From positions 24,842 through 88,841 of the forward strand of contig NZ_JAAIKO010000036.1 of the NCBI RefSeq assembly GCF_016107395.1: DNA of 64,000 bases. Reading direction: 5' to 3'. This document shows, one piece after another, positions 14,150 to 23,085 of the stretch (positions are counted from its first letter, which is position 1; each line of letters starts with the position of its first letter). The notes beneath the pieces are model-generated. The model ran no database searches. It saw only the letters and a program-made list of their open reading frames with translations, and had not been told where the DNA came from. This DNA comes from Streptomyces fildesensis. Lineage in GTDB: Bacteria; Actinomycetota; Actinomycetes; Streptomycetales; Streptomycetaceae. A program made the translations under genes and the position numbers.

Positions 14150-16522
14150 ATGAGACACCTGTGGAGACTCGCACCCCTGTGGGTGCTGGCGCTGCTGGCC
14201 ACCGTGCTGGCCGTGAGCAGTGAGCCGGCGCAGGCCGCGACCACGTCGATCAGCGTGGACGGCAGCCAGGGCGGGCGGACCTTCGACGGCATCGGCGCGA
14301 TCAGCGGAGGCGGCGGCAACTCACGGCTGCTGACCGACTATCCGGCCGCGCAGCAGTCGCAGATCCTGGACTACATGTTCAAGCCGGGCTACGGCGCGAA
14401 CCTGCAGTTGCTGAAAGTGGAGATCGGCGGGGACGCGAACTCCACCGACGGGTCGGAACCGTCGATCGAGCACTCCCGCGGCACCGTCAACTGCAACGCC
14501 GGGTACGAGTTCTGGCTGGCCGAGCAGGCCAAGGCTCGCAACCCCGACATCGGGCTGTACGGTCTGGCCTGGGCCGCACCGGGGTGGATCAACGGCGGTT
14601 TCTGGTCCACCGACACCGTCAACTATCTGATCTCCTGGCTGGACTGCGCCAAGCAGCACAACCTGACCATCAAGTACCTCGGCGGCTGGAACGAGCGCGG
14701 GCATGACGCCAACTGGTTCGTCCAGCTGCGCTCCGCGCTCAACTCGCACGGCTACAGCGGCGTCCAGCTGGTCGCCGACGACAGCGGCTGGGGCGTCGCC
14801 GACGACATGGCGAACAACTCCGCGTTCAACAACGCCGTCTCGATCATCGGCGCGCACTACTCGTGCGAGGGCGGTGACGGCGGCAACGCCCACACCTGCT
14901 CCAGCACCACGGCGGCGAAGAACAACGGTAAGCCGCTGTGGGACAGCGAGAACGGCTCGCAGGACATGAACACCGGGGCCCCGGCCCTCATCCGTTCCAT
15001 CACCCGCGGCTACATCGACGCGAAGATGACCAGCTACTTCAACTGGCCGCTGATCGCCGCGATCTACCCCAACCTGCCCTACAACACCGTCGGGCTGGCC
15101 ACCGCCGGCTCCCCCTGGTCGGGCAACTACACCATCGGGGCCAGCACCTGGGCCACCGCGCAGGTCACCCAGTTCACCAAGCCTGGCTGGAAGTTCATCG
15201 ACTCCGCGTCGGGGTACCTCGGCGGCACCGAGTCCAACGGCACCTACGTGACCGTCAAGTCCAACACGAGCGCGGACTACTCGACCATCCTGGAGACCAC
15301 GACCTCCGGCTCCTCGCAGACCGCGAACTTCACCGTCAAGGGCGGCCTGTCCACGGGCACCGTCCACGTGTGGGCCACCGACGTCAACAGCCCCAGCAGC
15401 GCGTCGTCGTTCGTGCACACCCAGGACATCACACCGAACAACGGGTCGTATTCGCTGACCATGCAGCCGGGCTATGTCTACACGGTGAGCACCCTGGGCG
15501 GCCAGGGCAAGGGCACCGCGACCGCGCCGGCCGCCCATGCCCTGGCGCTGCCGTACAGCGACACCTTCGACGGCAACGGCAGTGGCACCGAGGCGAAGTA
15601 CCTCTCGGACATGCAGGGCTCCTTCGAGGTCCAGCCCTGCACCGGCCGATCCGGCCAGTGCGTGCAGCAGATGGCTCCGGTCAAGCCGATCGAGTGGCAG
15701 GACGACTCCGACTCCTACGCGCTGATCGGCGATCCCACCTGGTCGAACTACACCGTCAGCTCCGATGTCTACCTGCGCGGCGCGGGAACGACCGAACTGC
15801 TGGGGCGCGCCAACACCCAGCAGCGGCCGCAGTCGCACATGAACGCGTACTACCTGCGGATCCGTGACACCGGCCGGTGGTGGATCGAGAAGATGTACAC
15901 CGACGGATCCAACCACACCCTGGCCACCGGGACGACGACCGCGCTGGGCACCGGGCAGTGGCACAACCTGTCGTTCACCTTCCAGGGCTCGCAGATCAGC
16001 GCCAAGCTCGACGGCAACCAGTTCGGGTCGGTGACCGACTCCTCCTTCCAGACCGGACAGGCCGGTCTCGGTATCCAGGGCTACCGCACCGACCAGTTCG
16101 ACAACCTGTCCATCACCCCCGGCACCGGAGGCAGCACCGGAACCGGCCAGGTCAGCTCGGTGCTCAATGCCGCCAAGTGCCTGGACGACTACACCGCCTC
16201 GACCACCCCGGGCGCCGTCGTCGACCTCTGGGACTGCAACAGCTCCTCCGCCCAGCAGTGGACCATCAGCAACGGATCCGTGCGCGCCGCCGGCCTGTGC
16301 CTCGACGTGATCGGCGGGGCCACCGCCAACGGATCGCTCGTGAACCTATGGACCTGCAACGGCGGCGCAAACCAGCAATGGACGGTCAGCAACGGCACGC
16401 TGGTCAACCCCGCGAGCGGCCGCTGCCTCGACATCCCCGGCTTCACCACCACCAACGGCACCCAGCTCGAGATCTGGGACTGCAACAACGGATCCAACCA
16501 GAAGTGGAACCTGCCTCTGTGA
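14150..16522 (+). CDS. Secreted GH59-type galactosidase (galactocerebrosidase-like) with ricin-type lectin module
   Basis: A 790-residue exported enzyme. Residues 1-30 form a Sec signal peptide ending PAQA-A. The GH59 (beta/alpha)8 barrel follows with FDGIGAISGGGG, the likely acid/base Glu182 in LGGWNERG and the likely nucleophile Glu267 in LWDSENGSQ. A beta-sandwich part follows (about 460-660), then a Gly/Thr linker and a CBM13 ricin-B domain (about 665-790) with three Q-x-W repeats. GH59 enzymes remove beta-linked galactose from lipids or glycans; in soil actinomycetes plant galactans are the likely target (inference). GAAGGAAG precedes the ATG. A LacI-type operator lies upstream. Confidence 0.88.
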   Translation: MRHLWRLAPLWVLALLATVLAVSSEPAQAATTSISVDGSQGGRTFDGIGAISGGGGNSRLLTDYPAAQQSQILDYMFKPGYGANLQLLKVEIGGDANSTDGSEPSIEHSRGTVNCNAGYEFWLAEQAKARNPDIGLYGLAWAAPGWINGGFWSTDTVNYLISWLDCAKQHNLTIKYLGGWNERGHDANWFVQLRSALNSHGYSGVQLVADDSGWGVADDMANNSAFNNAVSIIGAHYSCEGGDGGNAHTCSSTTAAKNNGKPLWDSENGSQDMNTGAPALIRSITRGYIDAKMTSYFNWPLIAAIYPNLPYNTVGLATAGSPWSGNYTIGASTWATAQVTQFTKPGWKFIDSASGYLGGTESNGTYVTVKSNTSADYSTILETTTSGSSQTANFTVKGGLSTGTVHVWATDVNSPSSASSFVHTQDITPNNGSYSLTMQPGYVYTVSTLGGQGKGTATAPAAHALALPYSDTFDGNGSGTEAKYLSDMQGSFEVQPCTGRSGQCVQQMAPVKPIEWQDDSDSYALIGDPTWSNYTVSSDVYLRGAGTTELLGRANTQQRPQSHMNAYYLRIRDTGRWWIEKMYTDGSNHTLATGTTTALGTGQWHNLSFTFQGSQISAKLDGNQFGSVTDSSFQTGQAGLGIQGYRTDQFDNLSITPGTGGSTGTGQVSSVLNAAKCLDDYTASTTPGAVVDLWDCNSSSAQQWTISNGSVRAAGLCLDVIGGATANGSLVNLWTCNGGANQQWTVSNGTLVNPASGRCLDIPGFTTTNGTQLEIWDCNNGSNQKWNLPL

Positions 16523-16587
16523 TCCGGCCGTGACGCGACTCGGGCGGGGGCCGGCGACGGTTCCCGCCCGAGCTGCTCTCCGACCCC

Positions 16588-16890
16588 GTGTCCGTGGCGT
16601 GCACTCTGCCGGGAAATACTCCGGGCACGGATGAGCGAGCGCGGGTGGACGGAGCGCGGACCGCGCCCTACCTCGCGCCGCACCATCAGGGCCGGGGCCT
16701 TGGATCGGCCGTCCTGCACGCGGTATTCGCCCGCACCGACGCTCAGGGTACGACCGTCCGCCTGAACGTCCTGCAGGGCAGCGCCGCCCGACGGTTGTAC
16801 GAACGCCACGGATTCGTGGTGGAAGCCCAGGACCCGATCGATGTCTTCATGGTGCGCCTCCCGGAGGCGGGCACCGACCTGTCCGGCTGA
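16588..16890 (+). pseudogene. 5'-truncated GNAT acetyltransferase remnant
   Basis: From about 16665 the frame encodes the C-terminal half of a GNAT protein: the acetyl-CoA motif HHQGRGLGSAVL and then GSAARRLYERHGFVVEAQDP, closing with FMVRLPEAG. The N-terminal strands and helices found in intact relatives of about 150 residues are absent, and the upstream codons show no homology or ribosome site. I infer a remnant left by a deletion next to the GH59 gene. Confidence 0.65.
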
Positions 16891-17038
16891 CCGGCACCGA
16901 CCTGAGGGCCGGCAGCCGCGCCGTCGGGCCCCGGACCCGCGGGCGGAGTGCTTCCGCGAGCGGATCCGGGGCCCGACCGTAGCGAGGAAAGGCATCCGCG
17001 AGGGCGTGAACGGGGGTGTCAGCCGTCGCGCGGGCCGG

Positions 17039-17698
17039 TTACGGCCACGGGTTCGGATTGTCCGGGCATTCCTTCCAGGCGAGGCGATAGATGGTGTTGA
17101 CGCTGCCGTCCGTCGAGTCCATCGTCATGAAACTCGTGGTCTTCTTGTCCGAGCTCCCGAGATTGACCCGCAACTCCGTGTTGATGTTGAAGTTGCGAAT
17201 CTCCCCGCAGGGGGCCCAGACCAGCGCGCCGACGTCGGTCACGTCCGAGGTCTGCCAGTTGTCGCTGTACGGGCCGCGGAACGAGTGGACCTTGCGGTCC
17301 GTCTGCGACGAGCCCTGGAAGTAGTAGCCGGCCCGTTCCTCGCTGCTGGCCCCTCGCTCCAGGGACGCGAAGCCGCGGTAATCGGCCTGGGCAATCGCGT
17401 AGGTGAAGCCCTGGGGCACGAAGACCCGCAGGTTGAGCTGGCAGTTCTTGCGGAAGTCGGTCGGCAGGGCCCCGGCGCCCACCTGAGCGAGGTAATCGCT
17501 GTAGGTGACGGTGAAGGCGGTGTTGTCGGGAGAGACGGCGATGGCGGCCGTCCCTTCACGACAGCCGGAGCCGTTGACGGTCGCGACCTTGATCACGATC
17601 TTGTCGGGCGGCGGTTCCGCTGCCGACGCCTGCTGGGGGGAGACGGTCGCGGCCATGAGGGCCACGATGGCTCCGCCTGCGGCAAGGAATCCGGACAT
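17039..17698 (-). CDS. Secreted DUF4360 protein
   Basis: A 219-residue protein with a signal peptide (MSGFLAAGGAIVALMAATVS, cleavage after ASA near residue 26). The mature part shows DUF4360 features: VNGSGCREGTAAIAVSPDNT, TVTYSDYLAQVGAG, then KNCQLNLRVFVPQGFTYAI, four Cys that probably form two disulfides, and GEIRNFNINTELRV near the end. DUF4360 proteins are common and abundant in actinomycete secretomes; their function is not known to me. GGAG precedes the ATG at 17698. Confidence 0.87.
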   Translation of the reverse strand: MSGFLAAGGAIVALMAATVSPQQASAAEPPPDKIVIKVATVNGSGCREGTAAIAVSPDNTAFTVTYSDYLAQVGAGALPTDFRKNCQLNLRVFVPQGFTYAIAQADYRGFASLERGASSEERAGYYFQGSSQTDRKVHSFRGPYSDNWQTSDVTDVGALVWAPCGEIRNFNINTELRVNLGSSDKKTTSFMTMDSTDGSVNTIYRLAWKECPDNPNPWP

Positions 17699-18215
17699 GA
17701 ATTCTCCAATCGGCCGTGTTCACGTCGTGGAGGCTGGGTGAGCCTCCAGTGAAGGCCGTGTACATGCCAGCACCTCGGGGGCCTTGCTGAACAGAGCGAG
17801 AACCGGCCGCGGATAGCCGCCCGGAATTCGACCGCAGAGATACCGGCCACAATCGCTTCGACCGGAAAGAGCATTGCTGCGGGCGACCGGACGGAATCGA
17901 ATTCACGTGCCCGACGGAAATCAGAAATCGGAAACCACCCGGCGGGGCGCTGCCGGCAGGTGTTCGTCCCCTCGGCCCGGCCACCCGGACGGACCACGGG
18001 TGCCCGCCTGGCCGACGGCGGCGCCGCCCGGGGTGTTGCTCCGCACTCCGGACGGCTGGCGGATCGAGCGCCTCATCCAACATCGCAGCTGGGAGTACGG
18101 CAACAAGACCTCGGTTGCCGAAGCGATCGCCCGCTCGGAGCGGGTCTGAGAACATCAACTGCCGGGTTGGCACCGCCGCCGAGCAGCGACCCGCCCCGAG
18201 GCCCTGGGGATGCAC
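17699..18215. other. Intergenic stretch, possible gene remnant on the plus strand
   Basis: It holds the promoter region of the DUF4360 gene. A plus-strand frame ending at 18149 includes GVLLRTPDGWRIERLIQHRS with coding-like composition, but I recognise neither a family nor a ribosome site. Its downstream end faces the convergent response regulator. Confidence 0.35.
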
Positions 18216-18878
18216 TCAATGAGGCAGCAGGACGAGCTCCATCTCGTATGCCGTGATCACGAGTTGAACCCGGTCCCGGGCGCCCAGTTTGGCCATCAGT
18301 CGTGATACGTGCGACTTGGCGGTGGCCACCGTGATGAAGAGATCGTCCGCGATCTCGTGGTTCGTCCGGCCGAGTCCGATGAGGGTCAGGACCTCCCGTT
18401 CCCGCTCGGTGATGCCCTCGACGGGTCGTGGGGAGCGCTTCGGGGCGGTACCGGGGCGCCCGACGAAGTCGGCGATCAGTCGGCGTGTCACACCTGGCGC
18501 GATCAGCGCATCGCCGGCGGCGACCACGCGGATCGCCGCGAGGATGTCGTTCAGCGCCATGTCCTTCACCACGAAGCCGCTCGCGCCGGCCCGGAGCGCG
18601 CCGTAGACGAGGTCGTCCTCGTCGAAGGTGGTCAGGACGAGGACCCGGGTCGTTGCCGGGCCGGCGGTGATCAGGCGAGTGGCCTCGATGCCGTCCATGC
18701 CCGGCATCCGGATGTCCATCACCACGACGTCGGGGCTGATGTCCCGCACCAGTTGGACCGCCTCGATGCCGGTGGCGGCTTCGCCGACGACCGCCAGGTC
18801 GGGATGATCGGCCATGATCATGCGCAGACCGGACCGCACCAGCGGCTGGTCGTCGGCGAGTACGACGCGAACGGTCAT
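18216..18878 (-). CDS. NarL/LuxR-type response regulator
   Basis: A 220-residue two-component response regulator. The receiver domain has the acidic pair D9-D10, phospho-acceptor D55 in VVVMDIRMPG and the conserved Lys in GFVVKD. The C-terminal LuxR HTH (about 153-210) shows ITEREREVLTLIGLGRTNHE and AKSHVSRLMAKL. GGAGG lies 4-5 nt before the ATG at 18878, and the ATGA overlap with the kinase stop shows translational coupling. It likely controls the divergent ABC transporter genes. Confidence 0.92.
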   Translation of the reverse strand: MTVRVVLADDQPLVRSGLRMIMADHPDLAVVGEAATGIEAVQLVRDISPDVVVMDIRMPGMDGIEATRLITAGPATTRVLVLTTFDEDDLVYGALRAGASGFVVKDMALNDILAAIRVVAAGDALIAPGVTRRLIADFVGRPGTAPKRSPRPVEGITEREREVLTLIGLGRTNHEIADDLFITVATAKSHVSRLMAKLGARDRVQLVITAYEMELVLLPH

Positions 18879-20050
18879 CGGGCCTCCACGGGGGCGGCGA
18901 CAAGTTCGGGCAGCGGCAGCCGGGCCGTCACCCGGAAGCCGCCTTCGGGACGCGGCCCGGCGCTGAGGTGACCGCGCAGCAGGCCGGCCCGCTCCCGCAT
19001 GCCCACGATGCCGAAGCCGTGGGCCGAGCCGTTCGTAGCGGTGCCGCGCCCGTCGTCGACGACCTCCACGGACAGCTCCTCGTCCCCGTAGTCGATGAGC
19101 ACCCGGCAACGTCCGATGCCCGCGTGGCGGACCACGTTGGTCAGCGACTCCTGGACGATACGGTAGGCGGACAGGTCGATGTCAGCCGGCAAGGAACGCT
19201 GTGCCCCACTGCGGTGCACGTCGACACGCACCCCCGCCTCGGCTGTGGCCGCTGCCAGCCGTTCGATGTCTGCCAGACCCTGTGAGGGCGCGAGCGGTGC
19301 CTGCCCCGAGGCCGCCGCGTCGAGGTCGGCCTGACGGAGCGCCACCAGGGTGCGCCGCAGGCCCGACAAGGTCTCTCTGCTGGTGGCCTCGATGGCCCGC
19401 AGCGCCTCACCGGCCTCCGCGGGCCGGGTCTGGACGACCTGGCTTCCCGCGCCGGCCTGGATGGCGATGATGGCGATGCTGTGTGCGACCATGTCGTGCA
19501 GTTCCCGTGCAATCCGCAGCCGTTCGGCGGTCACGGCCTCGGCCACTTCCTGCGAACGCAGCGCCACCGCGTGCTCGCGGCGCTCGCGACTGAGCAGACC
19601 GACCGTGCAGGCTGCGGCCATCGCCAGGAGGGCGATCACGACGTTGACGGTCACGTTGTCGCCGTGAGCGAAGCCGCCGATGACCAGGAGCTGCACGGCG
19701 AACGACACGGCCACGCCTGCGATCGCAGCTCGCCGGGTGCAGGTGGCGACGATGAAGCCCAGGACGAGGTCCACCGCCAGATACGACAGGAACTGGCCCT
19801 GGTATCCCACGGCCCGGTTCACATGGACGGAGCTCGGAGTGCCCACCACCACGGCGGTGGATCCGACGAGCGCCATGGCCAGAGCCGGCAGCGGCATCCG
19901 TCGCAGCACCCCGACGAGCAGGCTCACGGCCAGCATCGCACCGACAGCGTGGAGCGTGCCCGAAGCCTGGCTCGCACCCCCGATCAGCAGACCCACCACC
20001 AGGACGTAGAGGACGCCCCCCACCCAGGCCATGGCCTTCGTTCTCGTCAT
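18875..20050 (-). CDS. Sensor histidine kinase (HisKA_3 / NarX-DesK type)
   Basis: A 391-residue membrane kinase. Several hydrophobic segments span residues 8-155. The dimerisation helix carries the phospho-acceptor His185 in RELHDMVAHS, and the ATPase domain has the N-box IVQESLTNVVRHA and the G-box VVDDGRG and HGFGIVGMRERAG. It phosphorylates the adjacent response regulator. The start is uncertain: ATG 20050 has no good Shine-Dalgarno sequence, while ATG 20032 has GAAGG close by. It is divergent from an ABC transporter, a layout common for systems sensing membrane-active compounds. Confidence 0.9.
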   Translation of the reverse strand: MTRTKAMAWVGGVLYVLVVGLLIGGASQASGTLHAVGAMLAVSLLVGVLRRMPLPALAMALVGSTAVVVGTPSSVHVNRAVGYQGQFLSYLAVDLVLGFIVATCTRRAAIAGVAVSFAVQLLVIGGFAHGDNVTVNVVIALLAMAAACTVGLLSRERREHAVALRSQEVAEAVTAERLRIARELHDMVAHSIAIIAIQAGAGSQVVQTRPAEAGEALRAIEATSRETLSGLRRTLVALRQADLDAAASGQAPLAPSQGLADIERLAAATAEAGVRVDVHRSGAQRSLPADIDLSAYRIVQESLTNVVRHAGIGRCRVLIDYGDEELSVEVVDDGRGTATNGSAHGFGIVGMRERAGLLRGHLSAGPRPEGGFRVTARLPLPELVAAPVEAR

Positions 20051-20257
20051 CGGCGGTGTGCTCGGTCGACAGGGAGACCGCGATGCGCAAGGCACACGGA
20101 CAACAGGGTGGTCGGTATGGCGTCCATGCCGCGACATTAACCTGTCGCCGCCCGCCCGGCATTGGCCCGTGGACGTACGTCCCTGGGTGGAACCGGCCGT
20201 GCGATTGCCGTCCCTGGCCGCATGACCGGGGGTGGGTGTCCCGGCAGGGTTGCTCCT

Positions 20258-21178
20258 GTGATCGAAGTCAACGAACTCACCAAGCGCTACGGCGGCAAGA
20301 CCGCCGTCGACCAACTGTCCTTCGCCGTGCGGCCTGGTCAGGTGACCGGGTTTCTCGGCCCCAACGGAGCGGGCAAGACCACCACCCTGCGGATCATCCT
20401 CGGCCTGGACGCGCCGACCGGCGGCACCGCCACCGTCAGCGGCGTCCCCTTCCGCAGCCACTCGCGCGGACTGCGGCACGTCGGTGCCCTCCTCGACGCC
20501 GGCCAGGTCCACGGTGGACGCAGCGCGGTGGCCCACCTGTCCGCCATCGCCCGCAGCAACGGCATCCCGCTGCGCCGGGTGGACAACGTGCTGCAGGAAG
20601 TGGGGCTGGCCGACGTGGCGACCCGCCGCATCGGCGGGTTCTCGCTCGGCATGAAGCAGCGACTGGGGATCGCCACCGCCCTCCTCGGCGACCCACCGGT
20701 GTTGATGTTCGACGAGCCGGTCAACGGTATGGACCCGGAGGGCGTGCTCTGGATGCGCCGCCTCTTCCGGCGCCTGGCCGCCGAAGGCCGCACGGTCTTC
20801 CTCTCCAGCCACCTGATGTCGGAGATGGAGAACACCGCCGACCAACTCGTCGTCGTCGGCCGGGGCCGGCTCATCGCTGCCGAGTCGGTACGGGACTTCG
20901 CGGCCCGCAGCACCCGCCTCAGCGTCGTGGTGAGCACCCCGCGCACCGCCGAGCTGGCGGCGGTACTGACCGCCGCAGGCGCGTCGGTCGAGGTGGAGGG
21001 CGCACCGGACGCCGACAAGCTCGCCGTGACCGGGTTGCCGGCGGACCGGATCGGGGCACTCGCCTTCGACAACCGGATCCTGCTGAACGAGCTGACCACC
21101 CGGACCGCCTCGCTGGAGGAGGCCTTCATGGAACTCACCGCCGACAGCGTCGAATACCTGGCAGGACAGCCCCGATGA
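20258..21178 (+). CDS. ABC transporter ATP-binding protein (DrrA-like)
   Basis: A 306-residue ATPase. Walker A GPNGAGKTTT (34-43), the Q-loop region, the signature FSLGMKQRLGIA, Walker B VLMFDEPVNGMDPEG and the switch His in FLSSHLMSEM are intact. The C-terminal extension is typical of drug and bacteriocin exporters (ABC-2 type). I start at GTG 20258 where homology begins, with AGGG upstream; an in-frame ATG at 20222 is possible. It overlaps the permease gene by ATGA and is divergent from the two-component system that probably regulates it. Confidence 0.9.
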   Translation: MIEVNELTKRYGGKTAVDQLSFAVRPGQVTGFLGPNGAGKTTTLRIILGLDAPTGGTATVSGVPFRSHSRGLRHVGALLDAGQVHGGRSAVAHLSAIARSNGIPLRRVDNVLQEVGLADVATRRIGGFSLGMKQRLGIATALLGDPPVLMFDEPVNGMDPEGVLWMRRLFRRLAAEGRTVFLSSHLMSEMENTADQLVVVGRGRLIAAESVRDFAARSTRLSVVVSTPRTAELAAVLTAAGASVEVEGAPDADKLAVTGLPADRIGALAFDNRILLNELTTRTASLEEAFMELTADSVEYLAGQPR

Positions 21179-22029
21179 CCACACTCACCACCGTCCCCCC
21201 GACCACCTCGGCCGCACCCCTCGCCGAGCCGCCCGCCCACTTCCGCGACCTGCTCGCCTCCGAGTGGATCAAAATACGGTCCCTGCGCTCGACCCCGTGG
21301 ACGCTCGCACTCACCACCCTGTTCGTCATCGGGTCCGCCGCCGTCGCCGCCCTGGCGGAGAACAACACCCTGAAGAAAATGAGCCCGGCGGCCAGGACCG
21401 ACCAGGGGTTCATGGTGTTCGACGCGTTCCCGCCGGCCGGCTACATGACGCTGATGCTCGTCGCCGGAAGCATCGGTGCCCTCACCGTCGTGAGCGAATA
21501 CAGCAGCGGCCTCATCCGCACCACCACCATGGCCGTACCGGCCCGCGGCACGGTGGTGCTGGCCAAGACGGTCGTCACCGCCGCGCTCTGGACCGCGGTC
21601 GGTACGGTCATCTCCACCGGTGGTTTCCTGGTCTCCCAAGCCATCCTGAACACGAACCACGCCGGGGTCCCCCTCACTCACCCGGGTGTATTCCGGGCGC
21701 TGGCCGCATCCGCGCTGCTGGCCCCGGTCTGCGCACTGATCGGCCTCGGCTTCGGCGCCCTGATCCGGCACAGCGCCGCCACCGTGGTCACCAGCGTCTT
21801 CACGCTCCTGATGCTGCCTCCGATCTTCTCGCAGAGCGCCCACTGGTCCGCCGCCGTCAGCCACGCGATGCCGGTCACCGCCTGGAAGCGCCTGGTCCAG
21901 AACTGGCCCCCGGATCCGCACTCCCTCGCCTACAGCGCCACAGTCCCCGGTTCCTGGACCGTGTACGCGCTCTGGCCGCTGATCGCAGTCGTCCTCGCGG
22001 TGACCGCCGTGCGACACCGCGACGTGTGA
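21175..22029 (+). CDS. ABC-2 type permease
   Basis: A 284-residue membrane subunit. After a Pro/Thr-rich N-terminus it has the coupling-helix motif FRDLLASEWIKIRSLRSTPW, then six hydrophobic segments, including GYMTLMLVAGSIGALTVVSE with the typical EYSSGLIRTT motif after it. It would form the membrane channel for the ATPase encoded just upstream (ATGA overlap). The substrate is unknown; an antimicrobial or lipid-like compound is plausible from the family. Confidence 0.88.
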   Translation: MTTLTTVPPTTSAAPLAEPPAHFRDLLASEWIKIRSLRSTPWTLALTTLFVIGSAAVAALAENNTLKKMSPAARTDQGFMVFDAFPPAGYMTLMLVAGSIGALTVVSEYSSGLIRTTTMAVPARGTVVLAKTVVTAALWTAVGTVISTGGFLVSQAILNTNHAGVPLTHPGVFRALAASALLAPVCALIGLGFGALIRHSAATVVTSVFTLLMLPPIFSQSAHWSAAVSHAMPVTAWKRLVQNWPPDPHSLAYSATVPGSWTVYALWPLIAVVLAVTAVRHRDV

Positions 22030-22228
22030 CCGTACCGCCGGGGCACGCGGACCGGCCGGTGGGGCAGGGTCCCGGTGCCACAGGACCCGAGTGGCGCAGG
22101 GGCCCCAGTGGCACAGGGGCAAGGCCTCGAAGCTCTCCGCAGGCGGCTCCCCGCGCACAAAGAGCTACTCTTCGCATGCATGGCGTAACTTCATCTTGCA
22201 GTGTCATTGAGCAGAGAGGAGAGCAACG

Positions 22229-22423
22229 ATGCACGCCTCAAAAGGGGACCGCCTCGTCATGCACGGGCGCGTCGTAGGCCAGCACGACCGAGTCGTCGAG
22301 ATCGTCGAGGTACTCGGCCCGGACGGAACGCCGCCCTACCGGGTGAGGGCCGAGAACGGCCATGAAACCATCATGACCCCCGGGCCCGACACCATGGTCG
22401 ACCATCAAGAGTCGTCCGACTGA
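22229..22423 (+). CDS. DUF1918 small protein
   Basis: A 64-residue protein with the DUF1918 pattern: KGDRLVMHGRVVGQHDR, VEIVEVLGPDGTPPYRVR and the ending GHETIMTPGPDTMVD. This SH3-like small domain is widespread in Streptomyces; its role is unknown to me. GAGGAGAG lies 6 nt before the ATG. A terminator follows, so it is probably monocistronic. Confidence 0.9.
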   Translation: MHASKGDRLVMHGRVVGQHDRVVEIVEVLGPDGTPPYRVRAENGHETIMTPGPDTMVDHQESSD

Positions 22424-22454
22424 GCCTGCCCGATTCACGCCGCACCACCCCGAG

Positions 22455-22478
22455 GGGCCCGTCACCGGCGGGCCCTTT
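22455..22478 (+). terminator. Intrinsic terminator after DUF1918
   Basis: GGGCCCG and CGGGCCC pair around a 7-nt loop, followed by TTT, about 32 bp after the stop codon. Confidence 0.7.
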
Positions 22479-22588
22479 CTCGCATGTCCCCGAGCGCTCA
22501 CGGATGGCCGCCGCCCATGCCCGAGGGTCAGTACATGCAGCGGCTCACCCCGGCCCATCCACGCGAGCTAGAAAAGATCGGCCGGCGA

Positions 22589-22615
22589 TGTCGAGATCCT
22601 GTGTCCGGCTCCGTC
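22589..22615 (+). promoter_or_regulatory. ECF42-type promoter before the DGPF gene
   Basis: TGTCGA, 17 nt, then CGTC, 52 bp before the DGPF gene. From memory the published ECF42 motif is TGTCGA at -35 and CGA/TC at -10, so both elements match. It implies that the sigma factor encoded downstream activates its own operon. Confidence 0.65.
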
Positions 22616-22666
22616 CCCGCGGTGAAGGCGACCACAATGGTCGCACCAGTACCGAGGAGAACCACG

Positions 22667-23077
22667 ATGGCCAAGTACCTGCTGCTGAAGCACTACCGAG
22701 GCGCCCCGGCGTCGGTCAACGACGTGCCCATGGACCAGTGGACGCCCGAGGAGATCTCGGCACACGTGCAGTACATGAAGGACTTCGCGGCTCGGCTGGT
22801 GAAGACCGGCGAGTTCGTCGACAGCCAGGCGCTCGCCCCCGAGGGAGCGTGGGTCCGCTACGACGGCGAGGGGCGCCCGCCGGTCACCGACGGCCCGTTC
22901 GCCGAGACGAAGGACCTCATCGCGGGGTGGATGGTGATCGACGTCGACAGCTACGAGCGCGCCGTCGAGCTGGCCGGGGAACTGTCGGCCGAGCCTGGCG
23001 CGGGCGGGAAGCCGATCCACGAGTGGCTGGAACTGCGCCCGTTCATGAGCGCCGAGCAGCACACCATCACGGAGTGA
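22667..23077 (+). CDS. DGPF/YCII-family protein, ECF42 partner
   Basis: A 136-residue YCII-related protein. It contains the name-giving motif in PPVTDGPFAETKDLIAGW and begins MAKYLLLKHYRG. DGPF proteins are the conserved partners of ECF42 sigma factors; their activity is unknown. GAGGAGAA precedes the ATG. The sigma gene starts 9 nt after its stop, so both are co-transcribed from the ECF42-type promoter. Confidence 0.9.
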   Translation: MAKYLLLKHYRGAPASVNDVPMDQWTPEEISAHVQYMKDFAARLVKTGEFVDSQALAPEGAWVRYDGEGRPPVTDGPFAETKDLIAGWMVIDVDSYERAVELAGELSAEPGAGGKPIHEWLELRPFMSAEQHTITE

Positions 23078-23085
23078 CCACAACG

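Noticed and set aside
14321..15964. A 547-codon minus-strand frame opposite the GH59 gene
   Set aside because: Low-complexity Gly/Val/Arg composition with no family; the plus strand carries the glycosidase.
18879..21184. A 769-codon minus-strand frame extending the kinase upstream through the ABC ATPase region
   Set aside because: Only residues from about 20050 downward match a histidine kinase; the extension is antisense to the ATPase.
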